A DNA stretch of 64,000 nt, taken from NCBI RefSeq assembly GCF_900113875.1, contig NZ_FORA01000002.1:434001-498000 (forward strand), in the 5' to 3' direction. The notes beneath the pieces were generated by a model, which saw only the letters and a list, made by a program, of their open reading frames with translations, was not told where the DNA came from and did no database searches. Positions 33,889 to 43,308 of this stretch are shown piece after piece. Positions within the stretch are counted from its first letter, which is position 1. The number at the start of each line of letters is the position of its first letter. Position numbers and translations under genes: made by a program. Origin of the DNA: Jannaschia pohangensis. Its GTDB lineage: Bacteria; Pseudomonadota; Alphaproteobacteria; Rhodobacterales; Rhodobacteraceae.

Positions 33889-34986
33889 CTAGCGTTTCCA
33901 GATGGTTCGGGGCAACGCCGACAGGACCTCAGCGCCGTCGTGCGTGACCGTGACGATGTCTTCGAGACGGAGGCCGAATTGTCCGGGCAGGTAGATCCCC
34001 GGCTCGATCGAGAAGACATTCCCTTCTTCAAGGATCGCGTCGGAGGTGGCGGTAATATAGGGCGGTTCGTGAACGTCGATGCCGAGCCCATGCCCCGTGC
34101 GGTGGACGAAGAATTCGCCGTAGCCGGCGGCATCGATGACACCACGGGCCGCCGCGTCGACGTCGCGGGCGGCGACCCCGGGCCTGACGGCGGCGATGGC
34201 GGTCTGGACGGCCTGTTCAACGACATCGGCGACCTTCCGGAACTCCGGCAAGGGGTCGGTGCCGAACCAGCCGCAGCGCGTCATGTCGCTTGGATAGCCG
34301 CCGATCCGGCAGCCGGTGTCGATCAGGACGGCCATTCCGTCTTGCAGAACGGTGTCGCCCGTATGGTGATGCGGGAAAGCGCCGTTGCCCCCGAAACCCA
34401 CGATGGTGAATTCGGCCCGCGCGCCGTTGGCCTTGTAGTGATCATGGATGACCGAGGCCACGTCGCGTTCCGTCATCCCGGCCCTCAAGGCGGCGAATGC
34501 GGCGGCGGTGGCGGCATCGTTCAGGCGCGCGCTGGCCCGCAATGCATCGAGTTCGGCCGCGTCCTTCATGGCCCGCAAATGGCCCAGTGTATCGCCCGAA
34601 AATCTCCGGTCGGGTGTGTGCATTTCATCGAGCACCAGAAGGGCGAAATCGGCGCGCATCGCTTCGTCGAGGGCGACGCTGTGGCCGGGCCCCGTCACCT
34701 CGCACCGTGCCAGCAGGCGGCGCAACGCTTCGGCGGGACCCAACTCATCCGTCCATGTCTCGAACGGAAGATCGGTCGCCTGCCGCACGGAATTGGAATT
34801 CAAAGCTGGCATCAGGAAGCCCGCGAAGGCCTGACTGATCAGCAGCATGACCGGCCTCTCATCGCCATGTGGATCGGCACCGGAGAGCCATGCCATTTGG
34901 CTGGTCGGTCCCAGAACCACCAGATCGGTATGGGTCTGCATCATGCGCGTCCGCAGGCGGGCCAGGCGGTCCTTGAAGATGTCCAT
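33889..34986 (-). CDS. M24 family metallopeptidase (Xaa-Pro aminopeptidase type)
   Basis: A protein of 365 residues with a creatinase-like N-terminal domain and a C-terminal pita-bread domain. All five metal ligands can be placed: D in LIDTGCRIGG, D in PSDMTR, H in HRTGHGLG, E in FSIEPGIY and E in RLEDIV. It lies just downstream of the peptide-binding-protein gene on the same strand, so it probably processes what that transporter brings in. It could be a Xaa-Pro peptidase, or a hydrolase of a small amide as in creatinase or ectoine hydrolase. ATG 34986 is preferred over the longer frame. Confidence 0.88.
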   Translation of the reverse strand: MDIFKDRLARLRTRMMQTHTDLVVLGPTSQMAWLSGADPHGDERPVMLLISQAFAGFLMPALNSNSVRQATDLPFETWTDELGPAEALRRLLARCEVTGPGHSVALDEAMRADFALLVLDEMHTPDRRFSGDTLGHLRAMKDAAELDALRASARLNDAATAAAFAALRAGMTERDVASVIHDHYKANGARAEFTIVGFGGNGAFPHHHTGDTVLQDGMAVLIDTGCRIGGYPSDMTRCGWFGTDPLPEFRKVADVVEQAVQTAIAAVRPGVAARDVDAAARGVIDAAGYGEFFVHRTGHGLGIDVHEPPYITATSDAILEEGNVFSIEPGIYLPGQFGLRLEDIVTVTHDGAEVLSALPRTIWKR

Positions 34987-35011
34987 CACGAAGACCTCGG
35001 AGAAAGGAAAG

Positions 35012-35036
35012 CGTCGGCCCCTTGGCAGGGCCGACG
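35012..35036 (-). terminator. Stem-loop between binding-protein and peptidase genes
   Basis: A 9-bp perfect stem CGTCGGCCC / GGGCCGACG with a 7-base loop and no T-run. It probably dampens or processes the transcript after the highly expressed binding protein. Confidence 0.5.
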
Positions 35037-35052
35037 ACGTTGGCAAGCGGTC

Positions 35053-36642
35053 TCAGTTCTTGTCGACGAGCCGGTAGAATACGAAGTCGGACGTCGCACC
35101 ATTCACATAACCGGACACATTCGGGGCCATCGCCACCTGATAGGATGCCTGGAACATGATGACGATGGGCGACGAGGCCTGCACCTGGCGCTGAAGCTCA
35201 AGATACATCTCTTCGCGGGCTGCTGGGTCGGCTTCGGTCAAGGCCGCGGTCGTCATCGCGTTCATCTCGTCCGGGACGGCCCAGGAATTGCGCCATGTAG
35301 TGGTGGCGGCATAGGCGTCCTGCGCGTTGTTGGAGTTATAGGCAAAGGCCTTGGCGTTGGAATGGGGATCCATGAAGTCGGGCCCCCAATAGAGCAGCAT
35401 CGCCTCGTGACTGCGTTCGCGGTAGCGGGTGATGACCTGGCTACCGGTGCCGGGCAGAATGTCGAAGTTGATGTCGGCTTCGGCAAAGGACGCCTGCAAC
35501 GATTGCGCCATGTCCGTGAAAGGTGCCGCGTTGATCACGTCGAGGGATACGGTGATCGGCAATTCCACACCCGCCTCGGCAAGGATCTGCGCCGCACGCT
35601 CCGGGTCATAGCTGAACGGGTTATCCGTCAGCGCACCGGGGAAGCCTTCGGGCCAGAAGGCCTGATGGATCTCCATCTGCCCGGCGAGGAACGAATTCGT
35701 CATCCCCTCGTAGTCCACCAGATAGCGGGCCGCTTCCCAAACGGCAGGGGGCGTCAGGCTGTCCACCGCCTGATTGAACGACAGGAAGTGAACCGCCGCC
35801 TGCGGAAACGTCTCGACGACAAGGCCCTCGCCCCCAAGCGACGCGATCTGATCGGGGGTCAGGTTGCGCGCGATGTCGACGTCACCGGATTCCAGCAGCA
35901 GTTGCTGGGTCGCCGATTCCGCCACGTGGCGGATGATGACGCCGTCGATGGCGGGACCGCCATTGAAGTAGTCGGGATTGGCCTCCAGCCGGATCAGTTC
36001 CGCCGCTCGGAACACGCTCAGACTGAAGGGGCCGGTGCCTGCGGTGTTGGCATTCAGCCAGGCATTGCCCATGTCGCCGTCGACTTCGTTGGCCATGACG
36101 GTTTCCATGTCGACGACCGACGCGGGCCGCGCGGCCAGGACGTTCATCACGAAGGCGGGGGAGTAGTCGCCTTCATAGCGCACCGTCACCGTGTTGCCGT
36201 CGGCCGTCACCATCTCGGCCACGTTCTCGGGGGTCCAGCCAAGCTGGGTCAGGATGAAGGCAGGCGTCAGGTTCAACTGCACGACGCGGCTGAACGAAAA
36301 GACGACGTCCTCGGCGCGCATCGGGTTGCCGGAGTGGAACGTCACGCCATCGCGCAGCGTGAAGACAATCGTCTTGGCCTCGGCGTCGATCTCCCACGAC
36401 GTGGCAAGGCCCGGGGCCAGCACGGTGGTATCCTCGGCGTCGTATTGCACGAGGCGGTCATAGGTGTTCGTCACCAGTTCGCCGGACGTGAATTCATAGG
36501 CCTGCGCCGGATCGATCGCGACGATATCGTCGATATTCTGGGCGACGACAAGAACGTCGGGCGGCGTTTCGGCAAAAGCCGCAGGCACGGCCAGCGGCAG
36601 CGCCAGCATCGTTGCCAGCAGGGCGGGTTTGAGCAGTCTCAT
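35053..36642 (-). CDS. Periplasmic oligopeptide-type ABC substrate-binding protein
   Basis: SBP_bac_5 family protein of 529 residues. A signal peptide (LLKPALLATMLALPLAVPAAFAET) is followed by family signatures DRLVQYD, ATSWEIDAEAKTIVFTLRDGVTFHSGNPMRAEDVVFSF and a C-terminal VIMFQASYQVAMAP. Such proteins bind peptides, opines or glutathione-like ligands; the ligand cannot be told. The matching permeases and ATPases are divergent at 37415-40930, with the XRE-cupin regulator between. ATG 36642 follows a GGAGG site. Confidence 0.92.
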   Translation of the reverse strand: MRLLKPALLATMLALPLAVPAAFAETPPDVLVVAQNIDDIVAIDPAQAYEFTSGELVTNTYDRLVQYDAEDTTVLAPGLATSWEIDAEAKTIVFTLRDGVTFHSGNPMRAEDVVFSFSRVVQLNLTPAFILTQLGWTPENVAEMVTADGNTVTVRYEGDYSPAFVMNVLAARPASVVDMETVMANEVDGDMGNAWLNANTAGTGPFSLSVFRAAELIRLEANPDYFNGGPAIDGVIIRHVAESATQQLLLESGDVDIARNLTPDQIASLGGEGLVVETFPQAAVHFLSFNQAVDSLTPPAVWEAARYLVDYEGMTNSFLAGQMEIHQAFWPEGFPGALTDNPFSYDPERAAQILAEAGVELPITVSLDVINAAPFTDMAQSLQASFAEADINFDILPGTGSQVITRYRERSHEAMLLYWGPDFMDPHSNAKAFAYNSNNAQDAYAATTTWRNSWAVPDEMNAMTTAALTEADPAAREEMYLELQRQVQASSPIVIMFQASYQVAMAPNVSGYVNGATSDFVFYRLVDKN

Positions 36643-36667
36643 AGGGGTCGACCTCCGTTGTTGCAGT

Positions 36668-37285
36668 TTAGCCGTTGGTGTTGGCAGGTGCCATTTCCGG
36701 CAGTTTGACGGCACCCTTGCGTTGCAGAACCGACAAGGTGCCGGTCCACAGAATACGCGTGGTCTCGGTGGTCCCGTTGGACCAGGAATGGGGGGTTGAG
36801 CCGGAATAGTGCAGGCTGTCCCCCCGTTGCAGAATGAAGCTTTGCCCGCCGAGCGTCTGGGTGATCTCTCCCTCCAGCAGGAAGATGATCTCCTCGCCCT
36901 CGTGGCAGACGACTTCGGATGCATAGCCGGGCGGAACATGCAGGATATAGCAGGATAATTCGGCCCCCGGAAAATCGGCGCTGACCGCCTCATAGAGGAT
37001 CGACGAGCCGTCGATGGAGAACTGCGGACGCGCGCCGTTGCGCGACAGGCTGTCGGCAGGTCTGGGGGTGGCGATGAAGTATTCCAGGCCGACGGAAAGG
37101 CCCTGTGCAATCTGGGCGAGCGTTCCAAGCGAGGGCGTCGCCTGGCTGCGCTCCACCTGGCTGAGGTAGCCGACGGACAGACCCGCATCGTCACACAAGG
37201 CCTGAAGGGTCAGGCCAAGCTGCTTGCGCCGCTTGCGGATCAGGTGACCGAGATTGGGATCGCTCTTCACCTTCGGCCGCGCCAT
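36668..37285 (-). CDS. XRE-cupin transcriptional regulator
   Basis: A protein of 205 residues. N-terminal helix-turn-helix (LTLQALCDDAGLSVGYLSQVERSQATPSLGTLAQIAQGL) and C-terminal cupin (HEGEEIIFLLEGEITQTLGG, GDSLHYSGSTPHSW). This class (PuuR/SutR type) senses small molecules through the cupin and controls neighbouring catabolic and transport genes. It sits between the binding-protein gene and the divergent transporter operon, so it probably controls both. ATG 37285 is the natural start. Confidence 0.92.
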   Translation of the reverse strand: MARPKVKSDPNLGHLIRKRRKQLGLTLQALCDDAGLSVGYLSQVERSQATPSLGTLAQIAQGLSVGLEYFIATPRPADSLSRNGARPQFSIDGSSILYEAVSADFPGAELSCYILHVPPGYASEVVCHEGEEIIFLLEGEITQTLGGQSFILQRGDSLHYSGSTPHSWSNGTTETTRILWTGTLSVLQRKGAVKLPEMAPANTNG

Positions 37286-37326
37286 CGTCCCCCCCGGGAA
37301 AAGCCAACATAATTTTTTTGATTTAA

Positions 37327-37340
37327 GCAAAACTGTTTGC
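37327..37340. promoter_or_regulatory. Candidate operator for the XRE-cupin regulator
   Basis: GCAAA-ACTG-TTTGC is an inverted repeat in an AT-rich 129-bp gap between the divergent regulator and permease genes, next to ATTTTTTTGATTTAAG, which may hold the promoter. Confidence 0.45.
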
Positions 37341-37414
37341 CAAAACCAAGAGAAATATTGCACCGTCCCGGCAAGGGCACAGTCGAGTGACCGCCATCGG
37401 GGGCGCGGTGCAGG

Positions 37415-38458
37415 ATGACAGCACAAGAGATCAGGCACGGCATGATCGGCGGCACGGGGATTGCCGTGCTACGGTTCTGCGTCGTGGTCGCCCTGACCTT
37501 CCTCGGCCTTCTCGCGTTGACGTTCTTCATCGGCCGAGTGATCCCGATAGACCCCGTCCTGGCCGTCGTAGGCGATCGCGCGACCAATGAACAATACGAG
37601 GTTGCCCGGGTGGCGATGGGCCTCGACCGGCCGTTGATCGTGCAATTCGCAAGCTACGTGGGCGATGTGTTGCGGTTCGATCTCGGGATGTCGGTCTCGA
37701 CCAATCGTCCCGTGGCCGAAGACCTGGCCCGTGTCTTTCCCGCAACGCTGGAGATGGCCACCATCGGCATCCTGATCGGCGTCGGCCTCGGCATACCTGC
37801 AGGCGTTCTGGCCGCCGCCCATCAGGGCCGCCTGACCGACCATGTCATTCGGGTCTTTGCGCTTCTGGGCTATTCCGTGCCCGCCTTCTGGCTGGGACTG
37901 GTGGGGCTTGTCGTCTTCTACGCGGGCTTGGGCTGGGTGTCCGGGCCGGGACGGGTCAGTATCTTCTACGATGGCATCACACCGACGGTCACGGGGCTTC
38001 TGACGATCGACAGCCTGCTGGACGGGGACCTTGCCGTCTTTCGAAGCGCCCTGTCCCATATCATCCTGCCGGCGACGATCCTCGGCGTCTTCAGCCTGGC
38101 GTATATCGCGCGCATGACGCGCTCGTTCATGCTCGATCAGTTGGGACAGGAATACATCACCACGGCGCGGGTGAAGGGCGTGCCGGAATGGCGGGTCATC
38201 TGGTTTCATGCCTTCGGAGCGATCCGGGTGCCTCTGATCACGGTGATCGGACTGTCCTATGCGGGCCTGCTCGAGGGTTCGGTGATGATCGAGACCGTGT
38301 TCTCCTGGCCCGGCATCGGCAACTACCTGACCACGGCGCTCTTCAATGCCGACATGAACGCGGTGCTCGGGGCGACGCTGGTGATCGGCGCCGTGTTCAT
38401 TCTGATCAACAAGGTCTCGGACGTGCTCTACCGCATCCTTGATCCGCGCAGTCGCTAG
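37415..38458 (+). CDS. Peptide-type ABC transporter permease (DppB-like)
   Basis: Inner membrane permease of 347 residues with about six membrane helices. The EAA loop motif is VKGVPEWRVIWFHAFGAIRVPLITVIG. FIGRVIPIDPVLAVVGDRA is the usual periplasmic loop after helix 1. First gene of an operon of permease, permease, ATPase, ATPase. Confidence 0.93.
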   Translation: MTAQEIRHGMIGGTGIAVLRFCVVVALTFLGLLALTFFIGRVIPIDPVLAVVGDRATNEQYEVARVAMGLDRPLIVQFASYVGDVLRFDLGMSVSTNRPVAEDLARVFPATLEMATIGILIGVGLGIPAGVLAAAHQGRLTDHVIRVFALLGYSVPAFWLGLVGLVVFYAGLGWVSGPGRVSIFYDGITPTVTGLLTIDSLLDGDLAVFRSALSHIILPATILGVFSLAYIARMTRSFMLDQLGQEYITTARVKGVPEWRVIWFHAFGAIRVPLITVIGLSYAGLLEGSVMIETVFSWPGIGNYLTTALFNADMNAVLGATLVIGAVFILINKVSDVLYRILDPRSR

Positions 38459-38469
38459 GGGGGTCGGGG

Positions 38470-39372
38470 ATGGAGATGCGCAGCTGGCTTCTGGACGACA
38501 GCCCCGCCTCGCGCGGGCAGGCAGCGGCGGGGCGCGCCTACCGCATCGGCCTCGATCTGATGCGCAATCCGTTGACCGTGCTCGGGGCCGCGATCATCGC
38601 CCTTCTCGTGCTGACTGCGATCTTCGCACCGTGGATCGCGCCCGAGGCATGGGATGGCCAGAACCTGGAGCGCCGGTTGCTCCCACCTTCGGCCGAACAC
38701 TGGATGGGAACCGACCAACTCGGACGCGACATCTTCTCCCGCGTGATCCACGGCACCCGGATCACGCTGATGATCGTGGCACTGGTCGCGGTGATCTCGG
38801 CGCCATTGGGCCTGCTGATCGGCGCGGTCTCGGGCTATTTCAGCGGCTGGACCGACCGCATCCTGATGGGCGTCACCGATGTGTTCCTGTCAATGCCCAA
38901 GCTGGTTCTGGCGCTGGCCTTTGCTGCCGCCCTGGGGCCGGGCATCGAAAACGCGATCATCGCCATCGCGATCACCACCTGGCCCGCCTATGCGCGGATC
39001 GCGCGGGCCGAGACCTTGACCATCCGGAATGCGGAATTCACGGACGCGGCGCGTCTTCTGGGCGCGTCCCATACCCGCGTCATCCTCCGCCACGTCCTGC
39101 CGCTTTGCACGTCTTCGATGATCATCCGCGTGACGCTGGACATGGCCGGGATCATCCTGACGGCGGCCGGCCTTGGGTTCCTGGGCCTCGGCGCGCAGCC
39201 CCCGGCGCCGGAATGGGGGGCGATGATCTCGGGCGGGCGCAGCTTCATTTTCGATCAATGGTGGGTCTCTACCATGCCGGGCTTCGCGATCATCACCGTA
39301 TCCCTCGGCTTCTGCTTCCTCGGAGACGGGTTGCGCGACGTTCTCGATCCGAAATCAGAGACCAAGCGATGA
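38470..39372 (+). CDS. Peptide-type ABC transporter permease (DppC-like)
   Basis: Second permease of 300 residues with an N-terminal helix, MGTDQLGRDIFSRVIHGTRITL, and EAA loop ASHTRVILRHVLPLCTS. It starts 11 bases after DppB-like and its stop overlaps the ATPase start (ATGA). Confidence 0.93.
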   Translation: MEMRSWLLDDSPASRGQAAAGRAYRIGLDLMRNPLTVLGAAIIALLVLTAIFAPWIAPEAWDGQNLERRLLPPSAEHWMGTDQLGRDIFSRVIHGTRITLMIVALVAVISAPLGLLIGAVSGYFSGWTDRILMGVTDVFLSMPKLVLALAFAAALGPGIENAIIAIAITTWPAYARIARAETLTIRNAEFTDAARLLGASHTRVILRHVLPLCTSSMIIRVTLDMAGIILTAAGLGFLGLGAQPPAPEWGAMISGGRSFIFDQWWVSTMPGFAIITVSLGFCFLGDGLRDVLDPKSETKR

Positions 39373-40184
39373 GCCTTCTGTCGGTCGAAAACCTGAACGT
39401 CAGCTTTCCGACACCGCAAGGCCGGGTGAATGTCGTCGAGAACCTGTCGTTCGAGCTCGGGCAGGAACGGCTGGGCATCGTGGGCGAATCCGGCTCGGGC
39501 AAATCCATGACGGGCCGTGCCATCCTGCGCCTGATCCGTCCGCCAGGTCGGGTGGACGGACGGATCCTCCTCGAAGGTGCCGACCTGACGGGCCTCGGCG
39601 AACGGCAGATGCGCGCCATCCGCGGGGCGCGCATCTCCATGATCATGCAGGACCCACGCTATTCGCTGAACCCCGTCATGACGGTTGGCCGCCAGATCGA
39701 AGAGGCGCTTTGGGTCCATGAACGCCTGCCCCGCCGCGAGATGAAGGCCCGGACCCGGCAGATGCTGGAAGCCGTGCGGATCAACGATCCCGACAGGGTG
39801 GCGCGGATGTATGCGCATGAGTTGTCGGGCGGCATGGGCCAGCGCGTGATGATCGCCATGATGCTGATCCCGCGCCCGCGCCTGCTGATCGCCGATGAAC
39901 CGACCAGCGCGCTCGACGTCAGCGTGCAGGGCGATGTCCTGACCCTGATCGACGATCTGGTGCGCGACACCGGAATGGGGCTGATCTTGATCAGCCATGA
40001 CCTGCCGCTGGTCGCCCGCTATTGCGACCGCATCCTGGTGATGAACTCCGGCCGCGTGGTCGAGACGTGCCGGGCAAGCGACCTGTACAACGCGACGCAT
40101 CCCTATACCCGGGGTTTGCTGGCTGCCGTGCCGAAAATGCACGAAACGCGCGACTGGCTGCCCGTGATGGACCGCACGACATGA
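39369..40184 (+). CDS. Peptide-type ABC transporter ATPase (DppD-like)
   Basis: ATPase of 271 residues. Walker A GESGSGKSMTG, signature LSGGMGQRVMIAM (GMGQR variant is normal here), Walker B RLLIADEPTSALDVSVQ, H-loop SHDLPLV. It energises the permeases together with the next gene. The C-terminus is about 50 residues shorter than in DppD proteins carrying the full oligopeptide tail. Start ATG overlaps the previous stop. Confidence 0.93.
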   Translation: MSLLSVENLNVSFPTPQGRVNVVENLSFELGQERLGIVGESGSGKSMTGRAILRLIRPPGRVDGRILLEGADLTGLGERQMRAIRGARISMIMQDPRYSLNPVMTVGRQIEEALWVHERLPRREMKARTRQMLEAVRINDPDRVARMYAHELSGGMGQRVMIAMMLIPRPRLLIADEPTSALDVSVQGDVLTLIDDLVRDTGMGLILISHDLPLVARYCDRILVMNSGRVVETCRASDLYNATHPYTRGLLAAVPKMHETRDWLPVMDRTT

Positions 40185-40930
40185 CCGATCCATCCCCATC
40201 GATCTCTCTGCGCAACCTCGATATCGCCTATGGCGGCGTCCGCGTTGTGCAGGGGGTCACATTCGATGTCGCGCGCGGCGAAAGTTTCGCGCTGGTCGGC
40301 GAAAGCGGGTCGGGCAAATCCACCGTGTTGAAGGCCTTGTGCGGGCTTGCGCCGGAATGGACCGGGACGATGCAAGTCCTGGGACAGCCGGGACTCCATC
40401 GCCCGAACCGCGCGATGGCCCGACGCTGCCAGATGGTGTTTCAAGACCCCTACGGATCCCTGCACCCCCGAAAGACAGTCGACGCCGTTCTGTCCGAGCC
40501 GTTGGCGATCCACGGGATCGGTGATCGTGATGAACGGGTCGAGCAGGCCCTCGTCGATGTCGGCCTCGACCGGCGCTTCCGCTTTCGATACCCGCACCAG
40601 ATGTCGGGCGGACAGCGCCAGCGCGTCGCCATTGCCCGCGCCTTGATGCTGGAGCCTGAGGTGATGCTGCTCGATGAACCGACCAGCGCGCTCGACGTCT
40701 CGGTCCAGGCCGAGATCCTGAACCTGCTCAAACGTTTGCGAGCGGAGCGCGGGCTGACCTATCTCCTGGTGACACACAACCTTCCTGTGGTCAGCTTCCT
40801 GTGTGAACGGATGGCCGTGATGAACAAGGGGCGGATCGTGGAAATCGCACAGGCCACTGCACTGCACGACGGCAGCTTCACCGATCCGTATTCCCTGGCG
40901 CTCTACGCGGCAAGCGGCGGCAACAGATAG
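40181..40930 (+). CDS. Peptide-type ABC transporter ATPase (DppF-like)
   Basis: Second ATPase of 249 residues. Walker A GESGSGKSTVLKAL, signature MSGGQRQRVAIARAL, Walker B VMLLDEPTSALDVSVQ, H-loop THNLPVV. It overlaps the previous gene by ATGA. Like its partner it is short, so both ATPases lack the usual C-terminal extension. Confidence 0.93.
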   Translation: MTDPSPSISLRNLDIAYGGVRVVQGVTFDVARGESFALVGESGSGKSTVLKALCGLAPEWTGTMQVLGQPGLHRPNRAMARRCQMVFQDPYGSLHPRKTVDAVLSEPLAIHGIGDRDERVEQALVDVGLDRRFRFRYPHQMSGGQRQRVAIARALMLEPEVMLLDEPTSALDVSVQAEILNLLKRLRAERGLTYLLVTHNLPVVSFLCERMAVMNKGRIVEIAQATALHDGSFTDPYSLALYAASGGNR

Positions 40931-40946
40931 ACAAAGGATGGTCCCG

Positions 40947-41459
40947 ATGCCCGAGATTGACCCCGATGCAGGTCACGCCGCAAAGGCACAGTTCGCCGAA
41001 GACCTGGCCGCCGCCAAAACGCCGGAAGGCAGCTTCGCCGCCTTGTTCCGTCTGAGCGATACCTTGTGCCCGGTTCGTCTCTGGACGGTCATGACGGTCG
41101 ATCTGGACAAGGGCGTCGCGCAACGGGCCTTTTCCAACAGGGCCGATGTGTACCACGTGTCCGGCACCAAACCGATCGTGCGCAATGCCTGGTTCGACAC
41201 GATATGCGGTCAAAGGCAGACCTTCGTGGCAAATACGCTGGACGAAATCGCGGCGGTTTTTCCCGATTTCGAGCTGATCGCTTCGCTTGGGTGTGGCTCG
41301 GTGATGAACCTACCCGTTTTCGAGGACGAGACGCTGCTGGCCACGGTAAATCTGCTGGATGTCGAGGGCCATTTCACGCCCTCGCGCATCCGCATGGTCC
41401 ATGATGTCCTTGCAACCCCGGCCCTGTCCGCGATGCAGGCGGCGCGCAAGATGAGCTGA
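40947..41459 (+). CDS. GAF-domain protein
   Basis: A protein of 170 residues with one GAF-like fold (KPIVRNAWFDTICGQRQTFVANTLDEIAAVFPDFELIASLGCGSVMNLPVF and LLDVEGHFTPSRI). GAF domains bind small ligands; with no output domain it might be a ligand-binding or small-molecule-modifying helper. It follows the transporter operon by 16 bases. ATG 40947 has an AAAGGA site 8 bases away and is preferred over 40938. Confidence 0.75.
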   Translation: MPEIDPDAGHAAKAQFAEDLAAAKTPEGSFAALFRLSDTLCPVRLWTVMTVDLDKGVAQRAFSNRADVYHVSGTKPIVRNAWFDTICGQRQTFVANTLDEIAAVFPDFELIASLGCGSVMNLPVFEDETLLATVNLLDVEGHFTPSRIRMVHDVLATPALSAMQAARKMS

Positions 41460-41487
41460 CCTGCGCAGACGTTCGGAGACGTCCCGG

Positions 41488-41624
41488 TGGCAATTGCCAG
41501 GACGAGTCCGGGCGGACCCGGCGAAATCGGGCACCGGTCTTTCAGCGGCGCCAATGCCTTGGGGTCAATTGGCGTGGGACGCGGCGGCGCGTCTTCGGAA
41601 AATCCATCGTTTGCATTGGCAATT
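41488..41624. promoter_or_regulatory. Three copies of a TTGGCAATT-like motif
   Basis: In the 214-bp gap before the GMC gene: TGGCAATTGCCA (41488-41499, perfect palindrome), CAATTGGC (41566-41573) and TTGGCAATT (41616-41624). Repeated half-sites suggest binding of a regulator. Confidence 0.35.
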
Positions 41625-41673
41625 CCACTATGCGACCTCTTCCAGCGATCGGGCGCGGGCGGGATGCGGGTCA

Positions 41674-43308
41674 TTGGAAGGTTTTGATTTCATCATTGTC
41701 GGGGCCGGCTCGGCGGGCTGTGTGCTGGCGGACAAGCTGTCGGCCTGCGGTCGCTTCACGGTCCTTTTGATCGAGGCCGGGGGCAGCGATCAGCGCTTCT
41801 GGATCAAGGTGCCCTTGGGCTACGGCATGACGTTCGACGATCCACGGGTGAACTGGTGCTACACCGCGCGCGCCGACCCGGGTCTGGATCACCGCAGCGC
41901 CTTCTGGCCACGGGGCCGTGTCATCGGCGGGTCCAGCTCCATCAATGCGATGGTCTACCTGCAAGGCCTGCCCGACGACTTCGACGATTGGGACCGCGCC
42001 GGGGCGACCGGCTGGAACTGGGCCGCCGTCCGCGAGACCTATGCGCAGTTGGAAACCCACGATGAACCCGACGGCACCGGGGGGCGTCGGCTTCGCGGAA
42101 CCGGGGCCGTGCATGTCAGCGACCTGCACCACCGGATGCATCCCTTCTCGCGCCATTTCCTGGCAGCGGCCCGGGAAAGCGGATGGCAGACGCCCGACCA
42201 TTTGAACGGCGACGCGCGCGAGGGGATCATCCCGCTGCGCGCGACGGTCCGGAACGCCCGACGCTGGTCTGCCGCCGATGCGTTCCTGCGGCCCGCGCGC
42301 GGACGTCCCAACCTGCGCGTCATCTCGGAGGCCTTGGTCGAGCGGATCATCCTGCGTGACGGCGTGGCGACGGGCGTCGACTACCGCAGGGGCGAAAGCC
42401 GAGTCTCGGTCACGGCCCGGCGCGAGGTGATCCTCAGCGCCGGGGCCATCAATTCGCCGCAGCTTCTGCAATTGTCGGGGGTCGGCCCCGCCGCCCTGCT
42501 CCAGAGCCTCGGGATCGAAGTGCGCCGCAACTTGGCGCAGGTCGGTCAGGGGCTTCAGGATCACCTCGGCATCTCCTGCCAGTTCGACGCGACCGAGGCG
42601 ACGCTGAACAATCGCCTGGGGCGGTGGCCCGGCAAGATCGTGGCTGCCCTCGAATACCTGGCGGCGCGGCGCGGGCCGCTCTCCATCCCTGTCAATCAGA
42701 TCGGCGGGTTCGTCCGGTCTGGGCGATCGGAACGGCCCGACCTGCAGATCTATTGCAACCCGATGTCCTATTGCGTGGGTCGCGAGGGTAAGACGGACGC
42801 CGCGCCGACGCCGGGTTTTCTGATCTGCGCACAACCCTGCCGCCCGACCAGCCGTGGCGAAGTGGTCATCACATCGGCCGACCCGCGCGCCGCCCCGGAC
42901 ATCCGGCCCAATTCGCTGGCCACCGAGGAAGACCGCGCCATGGCGATTGCGGCAGGCCGGACCGTCCGGACTCTGGCCGCGACCCCGGCGATCCGGGCGG
43001 TGACGCAAGCGGTGCCCGACCCGGACGCGATGACCGACGACGCGCTGCTGGCGGATTTCCGGGCGCGGGCCGGATCGGTCTATCACGCCAGCTGCACCTG
43101 CCGCATGGGCCATGACGCGCGGGATTCAGTGCTGGATGCGCGGTTGCGGGTGCACGGTGTCGCGGGGCTGCGGGTGATCGACGCCTCGTCCTTCCCGAAC
43201 GTGACCTCTGGCAACACGAATGCGCCCGTGATGATGCTGGCGGCCCGAGGGGCGGAGATGATCCTGCAGGACGCAAGACAACCCATCGAACAAGGCGGTG
43301 CACGATGA
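41674..43308 (+). CDS. GMC-family FAD oxidoreductase (choline dehydrogenase-like)
   Basis: A protein of 544 residues from TTG 41674. FAD-binding GAGSAGCVLADKL near the start, GMC signature 1 (GRVIGGSSSINAMVYLQG) and signature 2 (GAINSPQLLQLSGVGP), C-terminal substrate domain with HASCTCRMG and SGNTNAPVMM. Oxidises an alcohol, substrate unknown. The longer frame from 41494 adds 60 unlikely residues. The gene overlaps the enolase-superfamily gene downstream by 4 bases and probably shares the pathway served by the transporter. Confidence 0.88.
   Translation: MEGFDFIIVGAGSAGCVLADKLSACGRFTVLLIEAGGSDQRFWIKVPLGYGMTFDDPRVNWCYTARADPGLDHRSAFWPRGRVIGGSSSINAMVYLQGLPDDFDDWDRAGATGWNWAAVRETYAQLETHDEPDGTGGRRLRGTGAVHVSDLHHRMHPFSRHFLAAARESGWQTPDHLNGDAREGIIPLRATVRNARRWSAADAFLRPARGRPNLRVISEALVERIILRDGVATGVDYRRGESRVSVTARREVILSAGAINSPQLLQLSGVGPAALLQSLGIEVRRNLAQVGQGLQDHLGISCQFDATEATLNNRLGRWPGKIVAALEYLAARRGPLSIPVNQIGGFVRSGRSERPDLQIYCNPMSYCVGREGKTDAAPTPGFLICAQPCRPTSRGEVVITSADPRAAPDIRPNSLATEEDRAMAIAAGRTVRTLAATPAIRAVTQAVPDPDAMTDDALLADFRARAGSVYHASCTCRMGHDARDSVLDARLRVHGVAGLRVIDASSFPNVTSGNTNAPVMMLAARGAEMILQDARQPIEQGGAR

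Noticed and set aside
33853-36708. Very long plus-strand frame (951 codons) across the peptidase and binding-protein genes
   Set aside because: It is antisense to two well-supported genes, is His/Arg/Gly-rich and has no family features; an artefact of GC-rich coding DNA.
41671-43113. 480-codon minus-strand frame opposite the GMC gene
   Set aside because: Shadow frame with no domain or ribosome site.
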